A DNA stretch of 35,636 nucleotides from Pluralibacter gergoviae ATCC 33028 = NBRC 105706 (GCF_001598855.1 NZ_BCZS01000041.1:1-35636); one strand, 5' to 3'. Positions 1-10,914 are shown, counted from the first letter of the stretch. Program-made: numbers and translations. Notes: a model not told the origin generated them from the sequence alone.

Positions 1-1245
1 AGGTGCGAGTTTGAAGTTGTAGAGATCGCCGATACCGCCCAGCGAGGCCGGGGTGTTGATAAGGATACGCGCGGTCTTCATTTTTTCGCCGAAGAAGTTC
101 ACGCGATCTTTGTGGTTGTCCTGGTCGGTGTAGAGGCAGGAGGTGTGGCCGATACCGCCCATCTCAACCAGTTTTTCCGCTTTAACTACCGCATCTTCAA
201 AGCTTTTCGCGCGGTACATTGCCAGCGTCGGCGAGAGTTTTTCGTGGGCGAACGGCTCAGACTCGTCAACGACGGAGACTTCGCCAATCAGAATCTTGGT
301 GTCGGCCGGTACGGTAAAGCCTGCCAGTTCGGCAATTTTGGTTGCCGGCTGGCCCACGATGGCCGCGTTGAGGGCGCCGTTTTTCAGGATAACGTCCTGA
401 ACCATCTTCAGCTCTTTACCCTGCAGCATGTAGCCGCCGTGGGTTGCGAAGCGTTCGCGAACGGCATCATAAACGGAGTCAACCACGATGACGGACTGCT
501 CGGAGGCACAGATAACGCCGTTATCGAAGGTTTTGGACATCAGAATAGAGGCTACGGCGCGCTTGATATCCGCGGTTTCGTCTACCACTACCGGGGTGTT
601 ACCGGCGCCAACGCCGATAGCAGGCTTACCGGAGCTATAGGCGGCTTTTACCATGCCCGGGCCACCGGTGGCGAGGATCATGTTGATGTCAGGGTGGTGC
701 ATCAGCGCATTCGAGAGCTCAACAGACGGCTGATCGATCCAGCCAATCAGGTCCTTCGGCGCGCCGGCAGCAATCGCGGCCTGCAGGACGATATCTGCGG
801 CCTTATTTGTGGCTTCTTTCGCACGCGGGTGCGGAGAGAAAATGATGCCGTTACGGGTCTTCAGGCTGATCAGCGATTTAAAGATAGCGGTAGAGGTCGG
901 GTTAGTGGTTGGTACGATACCGCAGATGATGCCGATCGGTTCGGCGATGGTGATGGTCCCGAAGGTGTCGTCTTCAGAGAGGACGCCGCAGGTTTTTTCA
1001 TCTTTGTAGGCATTGTAGATATATTCAGAAGCAAAGTGGTTTTTGATCACCTTATCTTCAACGATACCCATACCGGATTCGGCAACGGCCAGTTTTGCAA
1101 GCGGGATTCGAGCATCTGCGGCGGCCAGGGCGGCGGCGCGGAAGATTTTATCAACCTGTTCTTGAGTAAAGTTGGCATATTCTCGCTGGGCTTTTTTTAC
1201 GCGCTCGACGAGTGCGTTAAGTTCAGCAACGTTGGTAACAGCCAT
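1..1245 (-). CDS. adhE: Aldehyde-alcohol dehydrogenase AdhE, N-terminal part (cut by window edge)
   Basis: Bifunctional fermentative enzyme that reduces acetyl-CoA to acetaldehyde and then to ethanol, regenerating NAD+; in E. coli it forms cytoplasmic filaments (spirosomes). Only 415 codons are present, covering the CoA-dependent aldehyde dehydrogenase domain; the iron-dependent alcohol dehydrogenase half lies beyond the left edge. The start reads MAVTNVAELN and follows an AGGAGA ribosome site (complement of 1251-1256). The catalytic cysteine in ICASEQSV falls on codon 246 from this start (bases 508-510), the number it has in E. coli AdhE, which supports both the start and an intact frame. 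A long open frame on the opposite strand here is a shadow. Confidence 0.97.
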   Translation of the reverse strand, partial: MAVTNVAELNALVERVKKAQREYANFTQEQVDKIFRAAALAAADARIPLAKLAVAESGMGIVEDKVIKNHFASEYIYNAYKDEKTCGVLSEDDTFGTITIAEPIGIICGIVPTTNPTSTAIFKSLISLKTRNGIIFSPHPRAKEATNKAADIVLQAAIAAGAPKDLIGWIDQPSVELSNALMHHPDINMILATGGPGMVKAAYSSGKPAIGVGAGNTPVVVDETADIKRAVASILMSKTFDNGVICASEQSVIVVDSVYDAVRERFATHGGYMLQGKELKMVQDVILKNGALNAAIVGQPATKIAELAGFTVPADTKILIGEVSVVDESEPFAHEKLSPTLAMYRAKSFEDAVVKAEKLVEMGGIGHTSCLYTDQDNHKDRVNFFGEKMKTARILINTPASLGGIGDLYNFKLAP

Positions 1246-1730
1246 AATGCTCTCCTGATAATGTTAAACTTTTTTAGTAAAGCAGTTGCACGAGGTGTCA
1301 GTATAGACGACGCGGTTGCTACCAACGTAAAGCGCGAAAATACAATAAGTTATTAATCGCTTTGCGCCACTGATTTACTAAAAAAGCCTTATCCATTACA
1401 CCTTCAGAGCAATCGACCGGACCCTGTTGGTATCGTCAAGATTACCTACTTCTGAGTACAAAATTAGTGATCTAAGTCAAGATTAAACAAAGCTGACACC
1501 TTTCAGCAGCGGGGATTTGCAAGGTTTTGTAAATTGTTAAAATATTGTGGTGGTTGTAAAAAATTGACGGGCGGAATTCGGTACTTTTTAAATCAACTTG
1601 AAATTACCTCTGCTTTGTCATGACTGGCGACAGATTTGTAGTGAACAACGCCGATAAAAAGCGTATCTTCAGCACAATTTTATACTTAACTCCTGCTTCT
1701 CTTTCCGTTTGATAAGGCCGCTGAGATACC
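1246..1730. promoter_or_regulatory. Divergent adhE / ychE control region
   Basis: This 485-bp gap separates the adhE start (leftward) from the ychE start (rightward) and holds no credible gene. It is AT-rich compared with its flanks, above all around 1530-1680. In E. coli the adhE mRNA has a long leader whose ribosome site is freed by RNase III cleavage, and transcription responds to Cra, Fis and anaerobiosis; the long gap fits such a leader, but I could not assign the start points. An FNR-like site inside it is listed separately. Confidence 0.5.
1467..1480. promoter_or_regulatory. FNR-like (or CRP-like) operator candidate
   Basis: GTGATCTAAGTCAA matches 8 of the 10 fixed positions of the FNR consensus TTGAT-N4-ATCAA. 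Its place about 220 bp upstream of adhE, a gene induced without oxygen, makes it plausible. It also partly resembles the related CRP consensus, so the identity is uncertain. Confidence 0.3.
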
Positions 1731-2378
1731 GTGATACAGACGCTTTTCGACTTCCCTACTTATATTAAGTTTTTTATTGGCCTGTTCGCGCTGGTCAACC
1801 CGGTCGGCATCATTCCCGTCTTTATCAGCATGACCAGCTACCAGACCGCCCCGGCCCGTAACAAAACCAATCTGACGGCTAACCTGTCGGTGGCCATCAT
1901 CCTCTGGACCTCGCTGTTTCTCGGCGACGGTATTCTGCAGGCGTTCGGTATCTCCATTGACTCCTTCCGCATTGCGGGCGGTATCCTGGTGGTCACTATC
2001 GCCATGTCGATGATAAGCGGCAAGCTCGGGGAGGATAAGCAGAACAAGCAGGAGAAATCAGAGACCGCCATCCGCGAAAGCGTCGGGGTCGTTCCGCTGG
2101 CGCTGCCGCTGATGGCGGGGCCGGGTGCCATCAGCTCGACGATAGTCTGGGGCACGCGCTACCATAATGCCGCCCACCTGATTGGCTTCTCCGTTGCCAT
2201 TGCGCTCTTTGCCGCCTGCTGCTGGGGACTGTTTCGCATCGCGCCCTGGCTGGTGCGGCTGCTGGGGCAGACCGGCATTAACGTGATTACCCGTATTATG
2301 GGCCTGCTGCTGATGTCGCTGGGGATTGAGTTTATCGTCGCCGGGATCAAATCGAGCTTCCCGGGACTGCTCTCCTGA
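1731..2378 (+). CDS. ychE: MarC-family inner membrane protein YchE
   Basis: A 215-residue hydrophobic protein of the MarC/UPF0056 family, nearly identical to E. coli YchE. The family has about six membrane segments in two repeats and no settled transport substrate; the old link of MarC to antibiotic resistance did not hold up. Segments are visible near residues 12-30, 50-70, 78-98, 120-140, 150-170 and 188-206. Conserved stretches include FALVNPVGIIPVF near the N-terminus and PLALPLMAGPGAIS in the middle. Translation begins at GTG (MIQTLFDFPTY). It stands alone between divergent adhE and the opp operon, as in E. coli. Confidence 0.95.
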   Translation: MIQTLFDFPTYIKFFIGLFALVNPVGIIPVFISMTSYQTAPARNKTNLTANLSVAIILWTSLFLGDGILQAFGISIDSFRIAGGILVVTIAMSMISGKLGEDKQNKQEKSETAIRESVGVVPLALPLMAGPGAISSTIVWGTRYHNAAHLIGFSVAIALFAACCWGLFRIAPWLVRLLGQTGINVITRIMGLLLMSLGIEFIVAGIKSSFPGLLS

Positions 2379-2387
2379 TCTCCGCTT

Positions 2388-2413
2388 CCGCGCGCGATTC
2401 AGGTCGCGCGCGG
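2388..2413 (+). terminator. Hairpin downstream of ychE, likely terminator
   Basis: A perfect 10-bp GC-rich stem (CCGCGCGCGA / TCGCGCGCGG) with a 6-nt loop begins 9 bp after the ychE stop. The following T run is short (TTT), so it may act as a weak terminator or mainly protect the mRNA 3' end. Confidence 0.5.
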
Positions 2414-3134
2414 CGGTTTGCCAGTATTAGCAAAACCTATCAATAATTTTGAAAAAGCGATTCCCCTGCCGGGCGCTGCGGGGGCGTATTGTGTCAGTAA
2501 TTCAGCGCTTTATAACATTCCTCCGCCGCTTTCGACGGCTTTATCATCGGTATTTCTTTCACATAGCGCCATCGGGCTTGATGCGCGATATCCGAAATGA
2601 TATTAGTAATTTCATACCCGGTGCAGAGTAATGTGCTAAATAATGACCAAATGTTAATCTTTCGTGTAATAAATAGCCGGCAAACTGCCGCGACAAAGAT
2701 TAACCATTGTAATTAATATAAGCATTTGATATTTAATGATAATTAAAAAATAGATACCCTCATGGATTACTCTGTTTCGCGCACTCAGTCACAACAAAAG
2801 AGAATTGGTTAACAAATTTGCAAAATGTATTGGCGGGCGGGAAATGCATTTGATACTTTCCGGCGGGTATCACGCCGAATGATCTTCTTAGATGAGAATT
2901 ATTATCAAATAAATCATCTGACGGTAAAACAGAATAGCGCATCCCGGCAGGGGGATAGCGGAAAGAATCGACGCCAGGCCGCCGCAAAGAGCGGTCGTAA
3001 TAAAGAAGTCGATGATAGCAGCAGTAAAAATAACACCTGACGGACGCACTCACTCCTGCGCCGGACAGGCACCCGCAAGGGGATAACACAGGCTGGGTAG
3101 CACCAGTAATTATAATGAGCGGAGTATCAACACA
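2414..3134. promoter_or_regulatory. Long AT-rich upstream region of oppA
   Basis: About 720 bp with no convincing gene; the possible short frames have atypical composition and poor starts. The stretch from roughly 2600 to 2940 is much richer in A and T than its flanks, as expected for a control region bound by Lrp or H-NS. In E. coli the equally long ychE-oppA gap carries the leucine/Lrp-responsive promoter, and oppA translation is repressed by the GcvB small RNA. CA-rich tracts (CAACACA just before the oppA start at 3128-3134, and CACAACAAAA near 2790-2799) are the kind of sequence GcvB pairs with. The TATAAT at 3111-3116 is too close to the start codon to be the oppA promoter. Confidence 0.45.
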
Positions 3135-4763
3135 ATGACCATCATCACAAAAAAAAACCTTATCGCCGCAGGTGTTCTGACGGCGCTACTTGCAGGAAGC
3201 GCACTGGCGGCAGATGTACCGGCCGGCGTCACGCTGGCGGCTAAGCAGGAGCTGGTTCGCAATAACGGCTCCGAACCGCAATCGCTGGATCCGCACAAGA
3301 TTGAAGGCGTTCCGGAATCCAATATCAGCCGCGATCTGTTCGAAGGCCTGCTGGTGAGCGACCTGGACGGACATCCGGTAGCGGGCGTGGCGGAAAAGTG
3401 GGAAAACAAAGATTTTAAAGTATGGACCTTCCATCTGCGTAAAGATGCAAAATGGTCAAATGGCGATCCGGTCACCGCGCAGGACTTTGTTTATAGCTGG
3501 CAGCGTATTACCGATCCCAAAACCGCATCGCCGTATGCAAGCTATCTTCAGTATGGTCATTTACTGAACGTTGACGATATTATCGCGGGGAAAAAGCCGA
3601 CCAGCGAGTTGGGCGTTAAAGCCATTGACGATCATACCTTAGAAGTCACGTTAAGCGAGCCGGTCCCTTACTTCTACAAACTTCTTATTCACCCCTCCAC
3701 CTCTCCGGTACCGAAGGCCGTCGTTGAGAAATATGGCGATAAGTGGACCCAGCCGGCAAACATCGTGACCAACGGTGCTTATAAATTAACGGATTGGGTC
3801 GTTAACGAACGTATCGTCATGGAGCGTAATCCGCAGTACTGGAATAATGCTAAAACGGTCATCAATAAAGTCACCTATCTGCCTATTTCCTCAGAGGTCA
3901 CTGATGTGAACCGCTACCGCAGCGGTGAGATCGATATGACCTATAACAATATGCCGATTGAACTCTTCCAGAAGCTGAAAAAAGAGATCCCGAAAGAGGT
4001 GCATGTTGATCCCTATCTTTGCACCTACTATTACGAAATTAACAACCAGAAGGCACCGTTTACCGATGAGCGCGTTCGCACCGCGCTGAAGCTCGGACTC
4101 GATCGCGATATCATCGTTAATAAAGTGAAGAACCAGGGCGATGTCGCCGCGTTTGGTTTTACGCCGCCCTATACCGATGGCGCAAAATTAACCAAACCAG
4201 AATGGTTTGGCTGGACCCAGGAGAAGCGCAATGCCGAGGCCAAAAAGCTGCTGGCTGAAGCCGGTTATACTGACGCCAAACCGCTGACCTTTAATCTGCT
4301 CTATAACACCTCCGATTTGCACAAAAAGCTGGCTATCGCCGCCGCGGCTATCTGGAAGAAAAATATCGGCGTTAACGTTAAGCTGGAAAATCAGGAGTGG
4401 AAAACCTTCCTCGACACCCGTCATCAGGGCACCTATGACGTAGCGCGCGCCGGCTGGTGCGCCGATTACAACGAGCCGACGTCGTTCCTCAATATGATGG
4501 TATCTAACAGCTCCAGCAACACGCCGCACTATAAGAGCCCGGTGTTTGACAAGATTATTGCCGACGCCATTAAAGCCACCGATGAGGCGCAGAGAAGCGC
4601 GCTCTATGATAAAGCCGAGCAGCAGTTGGATAAAGACTCCGCGATTGTTCCGGTTTACTACTATGTCAACGCCCGCCTGGTAAAACCGTGGGTCGGTGGC
4701 TACACCGGCAAGGACCCGCTGGATAATACCTACACCAGAGATATGTACATTATTAAGCATTAA
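3135..4763 (+). CDS. oppA: Periplasmic oligopeptide-binding protein OppA
   Basis: High-abundance periplasmic receptor that delivers peptides of about 2-5 residues to the OppBCDF importer. The 542-residue product starts with a Sec signal (basic MTIITKK, hydrophobic core, cleavage expected after ALA at residue 25, mature end ADVPAGV). The rest is a family 5 solute-binding fold, with conserved tracts such as NNGSEPQSLDPHK early and GWCADYNEPTSFLNMM near residue 440. It is one residue shorter than E. coli OppA, within the signal peptide. The ribosome site is GCGGAG at 3120-3125. It is the first gene of the operon and is followed by a strong hairpin before oppB, which fits its higher expression. 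Confidence 0.98.
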   Translation: MTIITKKNLIAAGVLTALLAGSALAADVPAGVTLAAKQELVRNNGSEPQSLDPHKIEGVPESNISRDLFEGLLVSDLDGHPVAGVAEKWENKDFKVWTFHLRKDAKWSNGDPVTAQDFVYSWQRITDPKTASPYASYLQYGHLLNVDDIIAGKKPTSELGVKAIDDHTLEVTLSEPVPYFYKLLIHPSTSPVPKAVVEKYGDKWTQPANIVTNGAYKLTDWVVNERIVMERNPQYWNNAKTVINKVTYLPISSEVTDVNRYRSGEIDMTYNNMPIELFQKLKKEIPKEVHVDPYLCTYYYEINNQKAPFTDERVRTALKLGLDRDIIVNKVKNQGDVAAFGFTPPYTDGAKLTKPEWFGWTQEKRNAEAKKLLAEAGYTDAKPLTFNLLYNTSDLHKKLAIAAAAIWKKNIGVNVKLENQEWKTFLDTRHQGTYDVARAGWCADYNEPTSFLNMMVSNSSSNTPHYKSPVFDKIIADAIKATDEAQRSALYDKAEQQLDKDSAIVPVYYYVNARLVKPWVGGYTGKDPLDNTYTRDMYIIKH

Positions 4764-4773
4764 TGGCAACGAG

Positions 4774-4798
4774 GAGGGGCGGCTTTGGGCCGCCCCTC
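4774..4798 (+). terminator. oppA-oppB intercistronic hairpin (partial terminator / mRNA stabiliser)
   Basis: A perfect 10-bp stem (GAGGGGCGGC / GCCGCCCCTC) with a 5-nt loop begins 10 bp after the oppA stop. It lacks a proper T run, so readthrough into oppB is expected. Such a hairpin would protect the oppA message from 3' exonucleases and help explain why the receptor outnumbers the permease. Confidence 0.6.
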
Positions 4799-4848
4799 AG
4801 TGTCTTATTTTCATGTAGTGCAAAGGCACACGCCATAAGGTACGGGCA

Positions 4849-5769
4849 ATGTTAAAATTCATACTACGTCGCTGTCTGGAAGCGATTCCGACGCTTTTCA
4901 TTCTTATTACTATCTCCTTCTTTATGATGCGGCTGGCGCCGGGAAGCCCCTTTACCGGCGAGCGAACGCTGCCGCCGGAGGTGATGGCCAACATTGAGGC
5001 CAAATATCACCTCAACGATCCTATCGGCGTCCAGTATCTTAACTACCTGAAGCAGCTGGCCCACGGCGACTTCGGTCCTTCATTTAAATACAAAGATTAC
5101 TCGGTTAACGACCTGGTCGCCTCGAGCTTCCCGGTATCCGCCAGGCTGGGAGCGGCGGCCTTCCTGCTGGCCGTGGTGCTGGGCGTGACGGCGGGCGTTA
5201 TTGCGGCGCTCAAGCAGAATACCAAATGGGACTTTGCGGTGATGGGGGTAGCGATGACCGGGGTGGTTATCCCGAGCTTCGTCGTGGCGCCGCTGCTGGT
5301 GATGATCTTTGCCATCTCCCTGCACTGGCTCCCCGGGGGCGGCTGGAACGGCGGGGCGCTTAAATACATGATCCTGCCGATGGTGGCGCTGTCGCTGGCC
5401 TATATTGCCAGTATCGCGCGCATCACCCGCGGATCGATGATTGAGGTGCTGCACTCCAACTTCATCCGCACCGCCCGCGCCAAGGGCCTGCCGATGCGGC
5501 GCATCATCTTTCGCCACGCGCTGAAGCCGGCGCTGCTGCCGGTGCTCTCCTATATGGGACCGGCGTTTGTCGGCATCATTACCGGCTCAATGGTGATTGA
5601 AACCATCTACGGTCTGCCGGGGATCGGCCAGCTGTTCGTCAACGGCGCCCTGAACCGCGACTACTCGCTGGTGCTGAGCCTGACCATTCTGGTGGGCGGC
5701 CTGACTATCCTGTTTAACGCGATTGTTGACGTGCTGTACGCCGTTATCGATCCGAAAATCCGTTACTGA
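4849..5769 (+). CDS. oppB: Oligopeptide ABC transporter permease OppB
   Basis: Inner-membrane permease subunit that pairs with OppC to form the channel for peptides. The 306 residues show the usual six membrane segments: residues 9-27, about 100-122, 135-160, 173-190, 230-255 and 277-298. The cytoplasmic EAA loop that docks on the ATPase is visible as TARAKGLPMRRIIFRHALKP near residue 205-224. The start is preceded by AAGG at 4837-4840. The gene is 85 bp downstream of oppA, separated by the hairpin, and 14 bp ahead of oppC. Confidence 0.97.
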   Translation: MLKFILRRCLEAIPTLFILITISFFMMRLAPGSPFTGERTLPPEVMANIEAKYHLNDPIGVQYLNYLKQLAHGDFGPSFKYKDYSVNDLVASSFPVSARLGAAAFLLAVVLGVTAGVIAALKQNTKWDFAVMGVAMTGVVIPSFVVAPLLVMIFAISLHWLPGGGWNGGALKYMILPMVALSLAYIASIARITRGSMIEVLHSNFIRTARAKGLPMRRIIFRHALKPALLPVLSYMGPAFVGIITGSMVIETIYGLPGIGQLFVNGALNRDYSLVLSLTILVGGLTILFNAIVDVLYAVIDPKIRY

Positions 5770-5783
5770 GGCCGGAGGACGCC

Positions 5784-6692
5784 ATGATGTTGAGTAAGAA
5801 AAACAGCGAGGCGCTGGAAGGCTTCAGTGAGAAACTGGAGGTCGAAGGCCGCAGCCTCTGGCAGGACGCCCGCCGCCGCTTTATGCACAACCGCGCCGCG
5901 GTTGCCAGCCTCTGCGTGCTGGTGGTGATTGCCCTGTTCGTCGCCCTGGCGCCGATGTTCTCCCCGTTCAGCTACTTTGACACCGACTGGAATATGATGT
6001 CCAGCGCGCCGGACATGGAGTCCGGGCACTACTTCGGCACCGACTCTTCGGGGCGCGATCTACTGGTGCGCGTCGCCATCGGCGGACGCATTTCGCTGAT
6101 GGTGGGCATCGCCTCCGCGCTGGTCGCGGTGGTGGTCGGCACGCTCTACGGTTCGCTTTCCGGCTATCTCGGCGGCAAAATCGACTCGGTGATGATGCGC
6201 CTGCTGGAGATCCTGAACTCCTTCCCGTTTATGTTCTTCGTCATCCTGCTGGTGACCTTCTTTGGCCAGAATATCTTCCTGATTTTCGTCGCCATCGGCA
6301 TGGTCTCCTGGCTGGATATGGCGCGTATCGTGCGCGGCCAGACCCTGAGCCTCAAGCGCAAAGAGTTCATTGAGGCCGCGCAGGTCGGCGGCGTCTCGAC
6401 CGCCAGTATCGTGATGCGCCACATTGTGCCCAACGTGCTGGGCGTGGTGGTGGTCTACGCCTCGCTGCTGGTGCCGAGCATGATCCTGTTTGAATCCTTT
6501 CTGAGCTTCCTCGGTCTCGGCACCCAGGAGCCGCTCAGCAGCTGGGGCGCGCTGCTCAGCGACGGCGCCAACTCCATGGAGGTCTCTTCGTGGCTGCTGC
6601 TGTTCCCGGCGGGTTTCCTGGTGGTAACCCTGTTCTGTTTCAACTTTATCGGCGATGGCCTGCGTGATGCCCTCGATCCGAAAGACCGCTAA
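5784..6692 (+). CDS. oppC: Oligopeptide ABC transporter permease OppC
   Basis: Second permease subunit of the oligopeptide importer, 302 residues, the same length as E. coli OppC. A hydrophilic N-terminal tail (MMLSKKNSEALEGFSEKLE) precedes the first membrane segment near residues 40-60. A periplasmic stretch with GTDSSGRDLLVRV follows, then the BPD_transp_1 core with five more segments. The EAA loop reads EFIEAAQVGGVSTASIVMRH near residues 194-213. The start has a strong GGAGG site at 5774-5778, and the second ATG immediately after it is an equally placed alternative. Confidence 0.97.
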   Translation: MMLSKKNSEALEGFSEKLEVEGRSLWQDARRRFMHNRAAVASLCVLVVIALFVALAPMFSPFSYFDTDWNMMSSAPDMESGHYFGTDSSGRDLLVRVAIGGRISLMVGIASALVAVVVGTLYGSLSGYLGGKIDSVMMRLLEILNSFPFMFFVILLVTFFGQNIFLIFVAIGMVSWLDMARIVRGQTLSLKRKEFIEAAQVGGVSTASIVMRHIVPNVLGVVVVYASLLVPSMILFESFLSFLGLGTQEPLSSWGALLSDGANSMEVSSWLLLFPAGFLVVTLFCFNFIGDGLRDALDPKDR

Positions 6693-6702
6693 GGAGTTCG
6701 CC

Positions 6703-7709
<1,007 letters not shown>

Positions 7710-7713
<4 letters not shown>

Positions 7714-8714
7714 GTGCCGCAACCGAAGAGAGAAAAGTCCTGCTCGAAATCGCCGATCTGAAGGTGCATTTCGACATTAAAGACGGCAGGCAGTGGTTCT
7801 GGCAGCCGGCAAAAAGCCTCAAGGCCGTCGACGGCGTCACGCTGCGCCTCTATGAAGGGGAAACCCTCGGCGTGGTCGGCGAGTCCGGCTGCGGTAAATC
7901 AACCTTTGCCCGCGCCATTATCGGGCTGGTGAAGGCCACCGACGGCCGCGTGGCGTGGCTGGGCAAAGATCTGCTGGGCATGAAGCCGGAAGAGTGGCGG
8001 GAAGTGCGCAGCGATATCCAGATGATTTTCCAGGATCCGCTGGCCTCGCTAAACCCGCGCATGACCATCGGGGATATCATCGCCGAGCCGCTGCGCACCT
8101 ACCATCCGAAAATGGCGAAGCAGGAAATTCGCGACCGGGTCAAAGCGATGATGATGAAGGTCGGCCTGCTGCCGAACCTGATCAACCGCTATCCCCACGA
8201 GTTCTCCGGCGGCCAGTGCCAGCGCATCGGCATCGCCCGGGCGCTGATCCTTGAGCCGAAGCTGATTATCTGCGACGAGCCGGTGTCGGCCCTGGACGTT
8301 TCCATTCAGGCGCAGGTGGTGAACCTGCTGCAGAAGCTGCAGCGCGAGATGGGGCTGTCGCTGATTTTCATCGCCCACGACCTGGCGGTGGTGAAGCACA
8401 TCTCCGACCGCGTGCTGGTGATGTATCTCGGCCATGCGGTGGAGCTGGGCACCTACGACGAGGTGTACCACAACCCGCTGCACCCCTATACCAAAGCGCT
8501 GATGTCGGCGGTGCCGATCCCGGACCCGGATCTGGAGAAGAACAAAACTATCCAACTGCTGGAGGGGGAGCTGCCGTCGCCGATTAATCCGCCGTCGGGC
8601 TGCGTGTTCCGCACCCGCTGTCCGCTGGCGGGGCCGGAGTGCGCGAAGACGCGGCCGCTGCTGGAGGGCAGTTTCCGCCACGCGGTCTCCTGCCTGAAGG
8701 TAGATCCGCTGTAG
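7710..8714 (+). CDS. oppF: Oligopeptide ABC transporter ATPase OppF
   Basis: Partner ATPase of OppD, 334 residues. Walker A GESGCGKS lies near residue 56, the signature FSGGQCQR near 165, Walker B LIICDEPV near 185 and the switch histidine in IAHD near 219. The C-terminal oligopeptide/dipeptide extension includes GCVFRTRCPLAGPEC, a cysteine motif like that of OppD. Translation is probably coupled to oppD through the ATGA overlap. It is the last gene of the operon and is followed after 8 bp by a strong bidirectional terminator. Confidence 0.97.
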
Positions 8715-8722
8715 CGATCGTA

Positions 8723-8748
8723 AAAAAGGCTGCCGCGGCAGCCTTTTT
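8723..8748. terminator. Bidirectional intrinsic terminator between oppF and yciU
   Basis: AAAAAGGCTGCC pairs with GGCAGCCTTTTT in a near-perfect inverted repeat, with a T run on both strands. It ends the opp operon rightward and the clsA-yciU unit leftward; the yciU stop begins at 8750. Confidence 0.92.
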
Positions 8749-8749
8749 C

Positions 8750-9112
<363 letters not shown>

Positions 9113-10573
9113 TTACAGCAACGGGCTAAAGAAGTAAAACAGTCGCTCAACCACCCGCTGCCAGAGCGGGCGTTTTAACCATTTACCGGCGTCCAGCAGC
9201 CGGGAGCGCGAGATATAGTCGTCCTGCACCGCCGCCAGATCGCCGCCGAAACCGACGTCGTCGATGGCGAGAGTGATTTCAAAGTTGAGCCACAGGCTGC
9301 GCATATCGAGGTTAACCGTGCCCACCAGGCACAGCTCGCCGTCCACCAGGATACTCTTGGTGTGCAGCAGGCCGCCCTCGAACTGATAGATTTTGACGCC
9401 GGCGGCCAGCAGCTCGGTAAAGAACGCCCGGCTGGCCCAGCCCACCAGCAGCGAATCATTTTTGCGCGGCAGGATAATGCTGACGTCAACGCCGCGCTGG
9501 GCGGCGGTACAGATGGCGTGCAGCAGGTCGTCGCTGGGCACGAAGTAGGGCGTGGTCATCACCAGGTACTCCTGCGCCGAGTAGGCGGCAGTGAGCAGCG
9601 ACTGGTGGATCAGATCCTCCGGAAAACCCGGCCCGGAGGCGATGGTCTGAATGGTGTGGCCGCTGGCCTCTTCAAAGGGCATGATATTGCTGTCCGGCGG
9701 CGGCGGCAGAATGCGCTTGCCGGTTTCAATTTCCCAGTCGCAGGAGTAGACAATGCCCATCGCGGTGGCGACCGGCCCCTCCATGCGCACCATTAAATCG
9801 ACCCACTGGCCGACGCCCGCGTCCTGCTTGAAGAAGCGCGGATCTACCAGGTTCATGCTGCCGGTGTAGGCGATATAGTTATCGATCATCACCATTTTGC
9901 GGTGCTGGCGCAGGTCCATGCGGCGCAGGAACACGCGGAACAGATTGACCTTCAGCGCTTCGACGACGTCGATGCCCGCATTGCGCATCATCCCGACCCA
10001 CGGGCTGCGGAAGAAGGCGACGCTGCCCGCGGAATCCAGCATCAGGCGACAGTGCACGCCGCGGCGGGCGGCAGCCATCAGGGACTCCGCCACCTGGTCG
10101 GCCATGCCGCCGGGCTGCCAGATATAGAACACCATCTCGATATTGTGGCGGGAGAGCTGGATATCGCGGATCAGCGCCTGCATCACGTCATCGGAGTCGG
10201 TCAGCAGCTGAATTTGATTGCCCTTGACCCCGGCGATGCCCTGGCGGCGCTCGCACAGACGGAACAGCGACGAGGCTACCGGGCTGTAATCTTCGGCAAA
10301 AATGTGGTGGCAGGCTTTCAGGTCGTGAAGCCACTTGGCGGTGGAGGGCCACATCGCCCGCGCGCGCTCGGCCCGGCGCTTGCCGAGGTGCAGCTCGCCG
10401 AGCGAGAGGTAGGCGATGATCCCCACCAGCGGCAGAATATAGATGATTAGCAGCCATGCCATCGCCGAGGGGACGGCGCGCCGCTTCATCAGGATACGTA
10501 AGGTGATACCCGCGATTAACAACCAGTACCCCAGAATGGCCAGCCAACTCACTACGGTGTAGAAGGTTGTCAT
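9113..10573 (-). CDS. clsA: Cardiolipin synthase A
   Basis: Membrane enzyme that makes cardiolipin by transferring a phosphatidyl group between two phosphatidylglycerol molecules. The 486-residue length equals E. coli ClsA. Two N-terminal membrane segments (about residues 6-26 and 38-58) are followed by two phospholipase D domains. Their HKD motifs are both intact: [16 protein letters not shown] near residue 224 and [18 protein letters not shown] near residue 404. The C-terminus FYFFSPLL is conserved. The first four residues read MTTF and the gene has its own upstream region facing yciY. Confidence 0.97.
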   Translation of the reverse strand: MTTFYTVVSWLAILGYWLLIAGITLRILMKRRAVPSAMAWLLIIYILPLVGIIAYLSLGELHLGKRRAERARAMWPSTAKWLHDLKACHHIFAEDYSPVASSLFRLCERRQGIAGVKGNQIQLLTDSDDVMQALIRDIQLSRHNIEMVFYIWQPGGMADQVAESLMAAARRGVHCRLMLDSAGSVAFFRSPWVGMMRNAGIDVVEALKVNLFRVFLRRMDLRQHRKMVMIDNYIAYTGSMNLVDPRFFKQDAGVGQWVDLMVRMEGPVATAMGIVYSCDWEIETGKRILPPPPDSNIMPFEEASGHTIQTIASGPGFPEDLIHQSLLTAAYSAQEYLVMTTPYFVPSDDLLHAICTAAQRGVDVSIILPRKNDSLLVGWASRAFFTELLAAGVKIYQFEGGLLHTKSILVDGELCLVGTVNLDMRSLWLNFEITLAIDDVGFGGDLAAVQDDYISRSRLLDAGKWLKRPLWQRVVERLFYFFSPLL

Positions 10574-10711
10574 GAAAAAATCCTTTTGAAAGTCTGTTCT
10601 TTACAGTTTACGCACTCGCTGTGCGCTGGCAAACAAAACTGCGGGGAAAAGCGCTGGTCAGGCGGGCGCAAGGGTTTATAATAATGACCCTTTCATCGTT
10701 GAGATGTTGAA

Positions 10712-10885
10712 ATGAAGCGTAGCAGAAATGAAGTGGGGCGCTGGCGCATGTCCCGGCAAACCAGCCGCCGTAAGGTGCGCTGGCTGGAAGCCCAGTCGCG
10801 TCGCAATATGCGCATCCACGCTATCAGAAAATGTTTGACCAACCGCCAGCGCAATTCGCTGCTGTTTGCCTTCTACGAATTCTGA
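10712..10885 (+). CDS. yciY: Small basic protein YciY
   Basis: A 57-residue very basic protein beginning MKRSRNEVGRWRM and ending LLFAFYEF, matching E. coli YciY, which has the same length. About a quarter of the residues are Arg or Lys. No function is known, and no membrane segment or signal is present. It has only a weak GAG ribosome site. It is transcribed away from clsA and toward yciI. In E. coli the potassium channel gene kch lies in this neighbourhood; it is not present here. Confidence 0.9.
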   Translation: MKRSRNEVGRWRMSRQTSRRKVRWLEAQSRRNMRIHAIRKCLTNRQRNSLLFAFYEF

Positions 10886-10894
10886 TACCCAAAA

Positions 10895-10914
10895 GGGCAC
10901 CCTGGGCGGTGCCC
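10895..10914. terminator. Bidirectional terminator between yciY and yciI
   Basis: A 7-bp stem GGGCACC / GGTGCCC with a 6-nt loop, flanked by AAAA on the left and GTTTG on the right, sits between two converging genes. The runs are short, so efficiency is uncertain. Confidence 0.7.

Noticed and set aside
112-1356. 414-codon open frame on the + strand across adhE
   Set aside because: It is antisense to adhE, whose catalytic cysteine and start are in place; long antisense frames are common in GC-rich coding DNA.
2825-3040. 71-codon open frame upstream of oppA
   Set aside because: It has no good ribosome site, unlikely composition and no recognised relative; it lies in the AT-rich control region.
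3111-3116. TATAAT as the oppA promoter -10
   Set aside because: It lies 19-24 bp from the start codon, leaving too little room for a leader and overlapping the ribosome-site region.
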